64,000 nucleotides of DNA. Origin: Nocardia salmonicida NBRC 13393. Its GTDB lineage: Bacteria; Actinomycetota; Actinomycetes; Mycobacteriales; Mycobacteriaceae. This document shows, piece by piece, positions 57,424 through 64,000 of the stretch. The notes below the pieces were generated by a model. It did no database searches, had not been told where the DNA came from, and worked only from the letters and a program-made list of their open reading frames with translations. The number at the start of each line of letters is the position of its first letter. Position 1 is the first letter of the stretch. Where the stretch lies: NCBI RefSeq assembly GCF_001613085.1, contig NZ_BDBR01000004.1, positions 186,001 through 250,000 on the forward strand, written 5' to 3'. The position numbers and the translations under genes were made by a program.

Positions 57424-58341
57424 ATGCCGAGTCAACCGAAACCCAACAGGCGCGGTGCGATCCAGTTGGCGGCGATCGTCGGCGCAGGTTTGGCACTGTC
57501 CGGTCTCCCGGTCTCCGCCGCCGCCGATCCGAACGTTCGATACCGTGGATACTCCGCCGAGGACCGCGCCGAACCGTACGCGAAATTCATGGCCACGCAC
57601 ACTGCTCCCGTTCTGCCGTCGGTGGCTGCGGCCTATCTCGGCGGCCCGACACCACCAGAGCAGATTCCCGAGTTCTCCGCACTTCCGACGGACCTCTCAC
57701 CGCACGGTGTCGCCGCGGTGGAAACCGGCTACGGCACAACCGCATCCGGCGCGATCTGGGTCGCGGTACATACCGAGATGCGGGGCGTCACCGCCGCCAT
57801 GTGGGACTGGTGGTTCGCCTGGCACACCGTCGAATCCGCGCGCTACAAACTCTGGCACCCCGACGCGCACCTCTACTGCGCCATCGCCCGAGACCGGTCG
57901 GCGGAACGCATCCCCGACCGCGAGAAGTACATCGGCAACATCGCCTACGTCGACGAGTACATCGGCCCGAAACTCCAGCAACTGGCGATTGCCTTCACCG
58001 ATCCACGCGCCCATGGCTTCCACGTCCCCGATCAGCACACGATCATTCTCGGACGGGTCGGCAGCATCGTCGCACCGGTCGACCTCGGATGGCTGGCGCA
58101 CCAGGTGAGGCCGACACCCGCGGGATGCGAGATGCGCAGTCGCTTCTACCTCAATATGCACGGCCTCCACCAACCCGACCTGTCCCAGGCCGCACAAGCA
58201 ATCGAACGCGGGCCTGCCGTCGACCCCCGAGACCTCCTCCTCGATGTCGACCTCGCCCGCGAACTACTCCTGCACTGCGGTCAGGAGATGAATCATCTGG
58301 CCGGATTTCTGCCGCAGCTCTACCAGGAGTTCGCCCGCTGA
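57424..58341 (+). CDS. DAPG hydrolase (PhlG)-like protein with exported N-terminus
   Basis: 305 residues. WWFAWHTVESARYKLWHPDAH and LLLHCGQEMNHLAGFLPQLYQEF match the two metal-binding halves of the PhlG family, zinc enzymes that cleave a C-C bond in 2,4-diacetylphloroglucinol. Residues 1-34 (RRGAIQLAAIVGAGLALSGLPVSAAA) form a signal peptide with twin arginines, whereas characterised PhlG is cytoplasmic. Divergent from the FAH-family gene. The family call rests on motif resemblance, so the substrate should be left open. Confidence 0.68.
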   Translation: MPSQPKPNRRGAIQLAAIVGAGLALSGLPVSAAADPNVRYRGYSAEDRAEPYAKFMATHTAPVLPSVAAAYLGGPTPPEQIPEFSALPTDLSPHGVAAVETGYGTTASGAIWVAVHTEMRGVTAAMWDWWFAWHTVESARYKLWHPDAHLYCAIARDRSAERIPDREKYIGNIAYVDEYIGPKLQQLAIAFTDPRAHGFHVPDQHTIILGRVGSIVAPVDLGWLAHQVRPTPAGCEMRSRFYLNMHGLHQPDLSQAAQAIERGPAVDPRDLLLDVDLARELLLHCGQEMNHLAGFLPQLYQEFAR

Positions 58342-58373
58342 CGCCGAGTGAGCGCGACCCCTTCGAGCCCGGG

Positions 58374-59417
58374 TCATAGGTCGAATGCGACGTCGAGAAT
58401 TTCGCTTCGCGGCAGTGACTGACAGGCGAGTCGGGTACCGCGAGCCAGATCGTGCTCGTCGAGGGTGTGGTTTTCACGCAGGTGGACCTCGCCTCGGCGC
58501 AGGGTGTACGCGCAGCCGCCGCAGGTTCCCTCGCGGCACACATAGGGCGCGTCCAATCCGCGAGCGAGCAGCACATCGAGGAGCACGGCGTCAGTCGGCC
58601 AGGTGATGGAATGGATCTCATCGTCGAGTTCGACCGTCGCTGTCGAGCTCGACGCACTGTCGCAGACCACCCGAGTGGGTGGGCTGAAAGCATCGATGGT
58701 CAGCGACAGGAAGGTCTCGGCGTGAATATGCTGCGCGGCAAGGCCGTTGTCGACCAGTGCGCCGCGAGCTGCCGCCATGAAGGGCGCCGGACCACAGAGG
58801 TAGGCGTGTGACTCCACGGGTGCGATGAGCCAGGACCGTAGCGCGACCTCGGTGGGGCGGCCGGATTCCGATTCCAGCCAGTGCGTGAGGGTGAGACGAT
58901 CGGGGTGGCATCGGGCCAGCGCATCGAGTTCGCGAATGAAGATGACGGACTCGGCAGTGCGGTTCGCGTAGGCCACCGTGATCGGATTGTGGTGCAGGGC
59001 AAGGGCAGTCCGCAGGATGGACATGATCGGGGTGATTCCGCTTCCCGCGGCCACCAGCAGGAACGGCGCGGTCCAGTCCCGCGGAACGAAGCTGCCAGTC
59101 GGCGCGAGAACGTCGAAAACCGTTCCGGGCGAGGCATTGTCGAAGATCCAGTTGGATGCGCGGCCGTCAGGGACACGTTTGACCGTGATGGTCGGGCGGG
59201 CCAGTAGATGCGGCGAACTCGACAATGAGTAGCAGCGAGCGAGCGACCCGTTCGGGCATGGCACCCGCAGTGTCAGGAACTGTCCCGGCTGGTAGTCGAA
59301 CGGGGTTTCCGGACCCGCCACCGCATCCAGCGTCAACGACACCGCATCCGCTGTCTCCCGGATGACATCGCGGACTTTCACCTGGTAGATGTGCTGTTCG
59401 AGCCCTGTGGCTGACAT
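58374..59417 (-). CDS. Ferredoxin-type FAD reductase (KshB-like) with C-terminal [2Fe-2S] domain
   Basis: 347 residues. FAD site RCYSLSSSP, NAD site LVAAGSGITPIMSIL and YLCGPAPFM, then a plant-type ferredoxin domain with CREGTCGGC and a distal Cys in RLACQS. It passes electrons from NAD(P)H to an oxygenase. The architecture is that of the 3-ketosteroid 9-alpha-hydroxylase reductase KshB and related reductases. The divergent operon encodes a diiron protein that could be its electron acceptor. ATG 59417 gives a normal N-terminus; the frame stays open further upstream. Confidence 0.9.
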   Translation of the reverse strand: MSATGLEQHIYQVKVRDVIRETADAVSLTLDAVAGPETPFDYQPGQFLTLRVPCPNGSLARCYSLSSSPHLLARPTITVKRVPDGRASNWIFDNASPGTVFDVLAPTGSFVPRDWTAPFLLVAAGSGITPIMSILRTALALHHNPITVAYANRTAESVIFIRELDALARCHPDRLTLTHWLESESGRPTEVALRSWLIAPVESHAYLCGPAPFMAAARGALVDNGLAAQHIHAETFLSLTIDAFSPPTRVVCDSASSSTATVELDDEIHSITWPTDAVLLDVLLARGLDAPYVCREGTCGGCAYTLRRGEVHLRENHTLDEHDLARGTRLACQSLPRSEILDVAFDL

Positions 59418-59488
59418 CGTCGTGCTACTCCCTCGTGGCGGGTATCGAGTCTCGGCGCCCCTGCAGCCACAGTGTGGACCACAAATGC

Positions 59489-59504
59489 GCCATTGACAAA
59501 TGGC
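59489..59504. promoter_or_regulatory. Inverted repeat between the reductase and esterase genes
   Basis: GCCATT-GACA-AATGGC lies in the 112-bp divergent gap. ACAAATG occurs twice nearby (59481-59487, and within the right half from 59496), and TGTGG-A-CCACA lies at 59473-59483. Together these suggest a regulator-binding region for both transcripts. Confidence 0.5.
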
Positions 59505-59529
59505 ACATAAGCTGATGACACTGGGGGCC

Positions 59530-60534
59530 ATGACAACAACAAGGTCAACGGCGACCTCACGGTTGGCGAATGTGGTGGCGGTGCCACCTTCACGACGATC
59601 GCGACTGGCACTGACAGCGGGCCACCACGTGCTGCGTCCTATCAACTGCGCGCTTCCACACAATCGACTCGGCATAGCCGCGGCCAGAACGGTGACAGCC
59701 GCGATCATGGCCGTGGGCGGACCGCCCCCTAGGGGAACCCGGGTCACGCCCGTGCGGTCCGGTGCGGTGCGCGGAGAATGGGTTCGGGCCGCGGATGTCG
59801 AATTCGGCGACCGGGCAATCTATTTCGTCCACGGAAGCGGATACGTGCTCTGCTCGGCGCGGACGCACCGCGGTCTGGCGGCCCGGCTGTCACGGGAGAC
59901 CGGGTTGCCGGTATTCGTGATCGACTACCGGCTCGCGCCGGAGCACCGGTTCCCGGCCGCGGCCGACGATGTCGCAGCCGGGTATCGGTGGCTGCTCGGA
60001 AACGGTTATCGCGCAACGGATGTGCTCATCGCGGCTGACTCCGCCGGTGGCCATCTGACGGTGGACCTCCTGCTGGACAACGCCAGGACCACCATCCCGC
60101 AGCCCGCCGGTGCCGTGCTGTTCTCGCCGCTGATCGATCTTTCGTTCAGGTTGGCCGAGCACCATCAGCGCCACGGCGCCGAAGCCATGGCCTCGGCGCG
60201 CGTAGGCCGCAGCGCTGCCGAACTGTACATGGCGCAGGAACCGGCCGACTCGCCGCGACTGCGGCTGACAATCCCGCCCGGCACGGCGCTGCCGCCGCTG
60301 TTCGTGCAGGCCAGTGACACGGAAATGCTGGTCGGCGATGCCGTGCACCTGCGCGAGATGGTGACTGCGGCCGGCGGCTCCTGCGAACTCGAGCTGTGGC
60401 CCGGACAGGTCCACGTGTTCCAGGCCCTGCCGCTGTTGGTGCCAGAGGCCGCACCGGCGCTGCGCCGAGCGGCCCGTTTCATCGCCGACGCACTGGCGGC
60501 ATCCGATACCTCGACCCGAGAGCGAGTGAGCTGA
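59530..60534 (+). CDS. Alpha/beta hydrolase of the hormone-sensitive-lipase (LipR-like) family
   Basis: 334 residues. The HSL oxyanion motif is HGSGYVLCSARTHRG, the nucleophile region AADSAGGHL, and YRLAPEHRFPAA is typical of the family; Asp and His follow (QASDTEMLVGDA, GQVHVFQAL). It should hydrolyse short or medium acyl esters. ATG 59530 follows GGGGG. First gene of a four-gene operon whose order esterase, SDR, diiron protein, flavin monooxygenase recalls the mycobacterial mymA locus (mymA, lipR, sadH). Confidence 0.88.
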   Translation: MTTTRSTATSRLANVVAVPPSRRSRLALTAGHHVLRPINCALPHNRLGIAAARTVTAAIMAVGGPPPRGTRVTPVRSGAVRGEWVRAADVEFGDRAIYFVHGSGYVLCSARTHRGLAARLSRETGLPVFVIDYRLAPEHRFPAAADDVAAGYRWLLGNGYRATDVLIAADSAGGHLTVDLLLDNARTTIPQPAGAVLFSPLIDLSFRLAEHHQRHGAEAMASARVGRSAAELYMAQEPADSPRLRLTIPPGTALPPLFVQASDTEMLVGDAVHLREMVTAAGGSCELELWPGQVHVFQALPLLVPEAAPALRRAARFIADALAASDTSTRERVS

Positions 60535-60536
60535 CC

Positions 60537-61433
60537 GTGGGAATACTGGATTATCTACCGGGCAACAGCCGTCGATCCTATGGCGCCAAGGCCGTGGTCA
60601 CCGGGGCGGGCAGCGGCATCGGCCGGGCGTTCGCGCTCGAGCTCGCGGCCCGCGGCGGCCAAGTGGTGTGCGCCGATATCGACAAAGACCGGGCCGAGCG
60701 GACGGTGCGATTGATCGAACGCATGCACGGCGCGACCGCGCATGCCCTGTTCTGTGATGTCGCCTCCCGCGGCGACATGGAGAGCCTGGCACTGCACACC
60801 GAATTGCTCCTGGGCGGCCCACCCACCCTGGTGATCAACAACGCCGGCGTCGGCATCGGCGGTAGCCCTGTCGGCGACATCGGTCTCGACGACTGGCAAT
60901 GGGCACTCGGCATCAACCTGTGGGGTGTGGTCCACGGCTGTGAGCTGTTCACCCCGCAACTGCGTGCCGCCGAACGCGGCGGCATCATCAATGTCGCGTC
61001 GGCGGCGGGCTTCGCCGCCGCACCGACCATGGGGCCCTACAACGTCTCCAAGGCCGCGGTCATGTCGCTGTCGGAAACACTGGCCGCTGAGCTCACCGGC
61101 AGCGGAGTCGCGGTCACCGTGCTGTGCCCGACCTTCGTCAAGACCAATGTCGCCCGCGACGGCCGCATCGACACCACGGCGATGAACCTGGCCGAAACGC
61201 TGATGCGCTGGACCGGCTACTCCCCCGAGCGTGTCGCCCGGATGACCCTCGATGCCAACGACCGAGGCCGGCTCTATGTGTTGCCCCAGCTCGACGCTCG
61301 GCTGATCTGGCTGCTCAAGCGGCAATTCCCCACCCTCTATACCCGCGGCCTCGGCGCCCTCAATCGCCTTCTCCCGCAAGCCGATTCGAACCCGAAGCCC
61401 GTCACGACCGACACCGAGAAGACAGGAGTCTGA
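60537..61433 (+). CDS. Short-chain dehydrogenase/reductase (SadH-like)
   Basis: 298 residues. The cofactor motif is TGAGSGIG, NNAG marks the core, and the catalytic YNVSK follows a Ser-containing strand (NVASAAGF). The extended C-terminus (LLKRQFPTLYTRGLGALNRLL) is like that of mycobacterial SDRs of the sadH type. GTG 60537 lies 2 nt after the esterase stop. Likely oxidises an alcohol or reduces a ketone formed by the neighbouring monooxygenase. Confidence 0.9.
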   Translation: MGILDYLPGNSRRSYGAKAVVTGAGSGIGRAFALELAARGGQVVCADIDKDRAERTVRLIERMHGATAHALFCDVASRGDMESLALHTELLLGGPPTLVINNAGVGIGGSPVGDIGLDDWQWALGINLWGVVHGCELFTPQLRAAERGGIINVASAAGFAAAPTMGPYNVSKAAVMSLSETLAAELTGSGVAVTVLCPTFVKTNVARDGRIDTTAMNLAETLMRWTGYSPERVARMTLDANDRGRLYVLPQLDARLIWLLKRQFPTLYTRGLGALNRLLPQADSNPKPVTTDTEKTGV

Positions 61434-61434
61434 G

Positions 61435-62355
61435 ATGTCCTTCGACTTCGACGACATGCTGGCCAAGATCAAGGCTCGACAGTGGGCACTGGCCGATATC
61501 GACTGGGACGCACCGGGCGCCGAACTCGTCGACCCCGCGTTGCACGCCAAACTGAAGCCGTTCATGGCCGATCTGATGTGGATAGAAAACGTCGGCGCCC
61601 GCGGATTCGCCGCCATGGCGCAAAAGGCGCCCACCGAGACCTTGCGCGAGATCTACCGCTACTTCCACGCCGAAGAACAGCGCCACGCCAACGCCGAACT
61701 GGCGCTGATGCGCCGCTGGGGAATGCTCGACGGCGACGAGATCCCGGAACCGAATATCAACGTCAAACTGGTGATCGACTTCCTCGACAAGCACGCCGAC
61801 GGCATGTCGCTTTCCTTCCTCGGCACGGTCATTCCGATGCTCGAGGTCGCGCTCGACGGCGCGCTGATCAAATTCATCACCGACGAGGTCACCGACCCGG
61901 TCGCGCAGGACGCGTTCAAGAAGATCAATGCCGACGAATCCCGGCACCTGGCCACCGACTACGCGGTCATGGAACTGCTCGGCCACTCCCCCGCCCGCAA
62001 ACTGCTCATCGACCTGGTCGGCGGCTGGGCCAAGCCCTCGTTCCTCATAGGCGTTCTGAGCTATGTGCCGCTGTTGAACAAGATGCGCGACAATGTCGTC
62101 GACATGGGCGTGGACGAGGAACGCCTGTACGCGGCTATGCGACGCTTCAGGGCTGTCGGTGAACGTAATCCGATCGCTAACCGCGTACCGATGTACCGCA
62201 TCGTCAAGATGCACGCGAATTGGGTGATCAACCGCGATCACCCTTACCACCTGCTCGCCGACGCGCTGGTGAAACTGACCGCACGTGTTCCCGACCGCTT
62301 CCTCGGACCGCAGCCGACCTGGTCCAAGGAACTGACCTACGAGCCGGTCGCGTGA
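61435..62355 (+). CDS. Ferritin-like diiron protein, putative hydroxylase
   Basis: 306 residues, all-helical. Two ExxH motifs (EEQRH near 79-83 and DESRH near 165-170) with further acidic residues on preceding helices (MWIENVG; MLEVALDG) outline a carboxylate-bridged diiron site. Such proteins are oxygenases or desaturases needing a reductase, and a suitable one is encoded divergently at 58374-59417. The start is 1 nt after the SDR stop. Substrate unknown, probably a lipid. Confidence 0.82.
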   Translation: MSFDFDDMLAKIKARQWALADIDWDAPGAELVDPALHAKLKPFMADLMWIENVGARGFAAMAQKAPTETLREIYRYFHAEEQRHANAELALMRRWGMLDGDEIPEPNINVKLVIDFLDKHADGMSLSFLGTVIPMLEVALDGALIKFITDEVTDPVAQDAFKKINADESRHLATDYAVMELLGHSPARKLLIDLVGGWAKPSFLIGVLSYVPLLNKMRDNVVDMGVDEERLYAAMRRFRAVGERNPIANRVPMYRIVKMHANWVINRDHPYHLLADALVKLTARVPDRFLGPQPTWSKELTYEPVA

Positions 62356-63872
62356 GCGCCGCCGAGCCGCTGGATGTGGCCATCATCGGCGCGGGTTTCG
62401 CGGGGATCGGTACCGCGATTCGGTTGCGCCAGAAAGGGATCACCGACTTCGCGATTTTCGAACGCGGGTCACAGGTGGGCGGAACCTGGCGCGACAACAC
62501 CTATCCCGGCGCCGCGTGTGACATTCCCTCGCGGTTGTACTCCTACAGCTTCGCGCCCAATCCCGACTGGTCGCACACCTACTCCGGCAGTTCCGAGATA
62601 CTCGACTACATCGAGTCGATGGTCGACGAATTCGACCTGCGGCCCCGGATCAGGTTCGGGCACAACGTCACCGGAACCACCTTCGACGAGGTGAGCGGCC
62701 TGTGGACCATCGCCATGGCAGGGCGTAAGCGCGCAGTGCAGGCGCGCACGATCGTCATCGCCTCTGGACCATTGTCCAATGCCAGTCTTCCCAGTATTCC
62801 CGGGATCGAGGACTACCAGGGGCACAAGATCCACAGCGCGCGCTGGGATCACGACTACGACTTCACCGGTAAGCGGGTCGCGGTGGTCGGCACCGGCGCG
62901 AGTGCCGTGCAGATCGTTCCCGAACTCGTACGTCGTGCCGCGGCGGTCAAGGTATTCCAGCGGACTCCGGGGTGGGTGCTACCCCGGGTCAACCGACCGA
63001 CCAGCCAACGAACCAAGCAGATGTATCGTCGGCTGCCGGTCACCCAGTCCCTCGCCCGCCGAGGCTGGTTCTGGGGGCATGAGTCGGTGGCGCTCGGGGT
63101 CGTCTGGAACACGCCGCTGACCCGGGTCGTGGAATCGGTGGCCAAGCTGCACCTGCGTTCCCAGGTGCGCGACCCGTGGTTGCGCCGCCAGCTCACCCCG
63201 GGATTCCGCGCCGGCTGCAAGCGGCTGCTGATGACCAGCGACTACTACCCGGCACTGCAGAAGGACAACTGCACCCTGGTCACCTGGCCGATCGCCCGCA
63301 TCAGCGAACACGGCATCCGCACCGCCGAGGGTATCGAGCACCGTTTCGACGCCATCGTCTTCGCCACCGGATTCGAGGTTTCCAAGACCGGCAGCCCGAT
63401 CCCGGTGACCGGCCGCGACGGACGGGTCCTCGCTGACGAATGGAGCAAGGGGGCCTACGCGTTCAAGAGTGTCGCCGTGGCCGGATACCCGAACCTGTTC
63501 CTCACGTTCGGACCGAATTCGGGACCCGGCCACAATTCGGCGCTGGTGTACATGGAAGCGCAGATCGACTACCTGACCGACGCCATCGGCATGATCCTGA
63601 CGCAGAATCTGCGCACCCTCGAAGTGCGGCGCGATAGACAGGACCGGTACAACGAGCAGCTACAGCAGCGCCTGACGGCGACGACGTGGAATTCCGGCTG
63701 CCGCAGTTGGTATCTCACCGAGGACGGCTTCAACGCGACGATGTTTCCCGGCTTCGGCACCCAGTACGTTCAGCAATTGGCTGTCGTCGACCCCGACGAC
63801 TTCCTGTTCACCCCCGCCGACGGGGAATCGGTGATCGGAACCAGCGACCATGCCGTGGTCCCGCTCGGCTAG
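62352..63872 (+). CDS. Flavin-containing Baeyer-Villiger-type monooxygenase (MymA/EthA-like)
   Basis: 506 residues. FAD site IIGAGFAGIGTAIRL, the class B fingerprint YQGHKIHSARWD, NADP site VVGTGASAVQIVPEL and the FATGFE motif are all present. It should insert oxygen next to a ketone or oxidise a heteroatom. GTG 62352 overlaps the diiron gene stop (GTGA). Last gene of the operon, followed by a strong terminator. Confidence 0.92.
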   Translation: MSAAEPLDVAIIGAGFAGIGTAIRLRQKGITDFAIFERGSQVGGTWRDNTYPGAACDIPSRLYSYSFAPNPDWSHTYSGSSEILDYIESMVDEFDLRPRIRFGHNVTGTTFDEVSGLWTIAMAGRKRAVQARTIVIASGPLSNASLPSIPGIEDYQGHKIHSARWDHDYDFTGKRVAVVGTGASAVQIVPELVRRAAAVKVFQRTPGWVLPRVNRPTSQRTKQMYRRLPVTQSLARRGWFWGHESVALGVVWNTPLTRVVESVAKLHLRSQVRDPWLRRQLTPGFRAGCKRLLMTSDYYPALQKDNCTLVTWPIARISEHGIRTAEGIEHRFDAIVFATGFEVSKTGSPIPVTGRDGRVLADEWSKGAYAFKSVAVAGYPNLFLTFGPNSGPGHNSALVYMEAQIDYLTDAIGMILTQNLRTLEVRRDRQDRYNEQLQQRLTATTWNSGCRSWYLTEDGFNATMFPGFGTQYVQQLAVVDPDDFLFTPADGESVIGTSDHAVVPLG

Positions 63873-63886
63873 GGTGACAACGATCC

Positions 63887-63931
63887 CTGTGTCCATGTCC
63901 CCGAGGACGCATCCCGGGGACATGGACACAG
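63887..63931 (+). terminator. Strong intrinsic terminator
   Basis: A perfect 17-bp inverted repeat (63887-63903 and 63915-63931; arm begins CTGTGTCCATG) with an 11-nt loop, 15 bp after the monooxygenase stop. Confidence 0.85.
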
Positions 63932-63976
63932 CCGGTGCCTGCTCGGTGGCCGCGAGACGAACAGGAGACGAGACGG

Positions 63977-64000
63977 GTGTCGGAGTACCGCATCGATGAT
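63977..64000 (+). CDS. Start of a probable MerR family gene, cut by window edge
   Basis: GTG 63977 follows AGGAGACGAGACG and begins (V)SEYRIDD, the usual opening of one MerR subfamily. Only eight codons are present, so the call is weak. Confidence 0.4.

Overview
The window is a 64 kb stretch of high-GC actinobacterial DNA, most likely from Nocardia or a close relative in the Mycobacteriales. Supporting content includes an MMPL exporter, several PucR-type regulators, DUF3556 and DUF3159 proteins, a mymA-like oxidoreductase operon, a latex-clearing protein, a geosmin synthase and a KstR-type operator. Starts are ATG or GTG, and many stops overlap the next start (ATGA, GTGA). I saw no rRNA, tRNA, CRISPR array, insertion sequence or phage gene.

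Layout. (1) 1-10392: the end of an MMPL exporter, then a two-module NRPS (C-A-T-C-A-T-TE) whose adenylation codes read as serine and proline-like, translationally coupled to a flavin monooxygenase that carries an extra condensation-like domain. This is the gene logic of bacterial pyrrolizidine alkaloid pathways. (2) 10478-17187: a serine-hydrolase-like lipoprotein without its catalytic motifs, an MFS permease, a GH3 glycosidase and an alpha/beta hydrolase in one unit, and a divergent TetR with a clear operator. (3) 17273-26482: an acyl-CoA ligase/DUF3556/CrtI-like oxidoreductase unit facing a PucR gene with an in-frame stop, then a small lipoprotein, a monooxygenase-like protein, a TetR with operator, a SigG-type sigma factor and a SnoaL protein. 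(4) 26693-32868: a four-gene operon of two family 2B encapsulin shell proteins, geosmin synthase and a polyprenyl diphosphate synthase, which looks like a terpene-making nanocompartment. (5) 33129-41294: DUF4239 and proline-rich surface proteins, an AraC regulator, an acyl-CoA dehydrogenase-like protein, a pair of related small proteins, an SRPBCC protein and an intact serine hydrolase. (6) 41609-45345: a PucR regulator, a secreted rubber oxygenase (Lcp), a truncated hemoglobin and a small exported protein, with a repeated upstream DNA element shared by the regulator and lcp. (7) 45381-49474: a patch where three genes (two hydrolases and a MerR regulator) each lack an internal segment, two of them frameshifted. 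(8) 49512-58341: a SUKH-like protein, a SnoaL protein behind a KstR box, a carbonic anhydrase, a MarR/ABC exporter pair, a quinone oxidoreductase, an extradiol dioxygenase with a MarR behind a strong palindrome array, an FAH-family protein and an exported PhlG-like hydrolase. (9) 58374-64000: a ferredoxin-type reductase divergent from an esterase/SDR/diiron/Baeyer-Villiger operon, closed by a strong terminator, and the first codons of a probable MerR gene.

The two most striking systems are the encapsulated geosmin operon, where the cargo carries two copies of a GPxGxGT motif, and the pyrrolizidine-type NRPS locus, whose monooxygenase is fused to a condensation-like domain with a degenerate active site. 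All functions are inferred from sequence reading alone.
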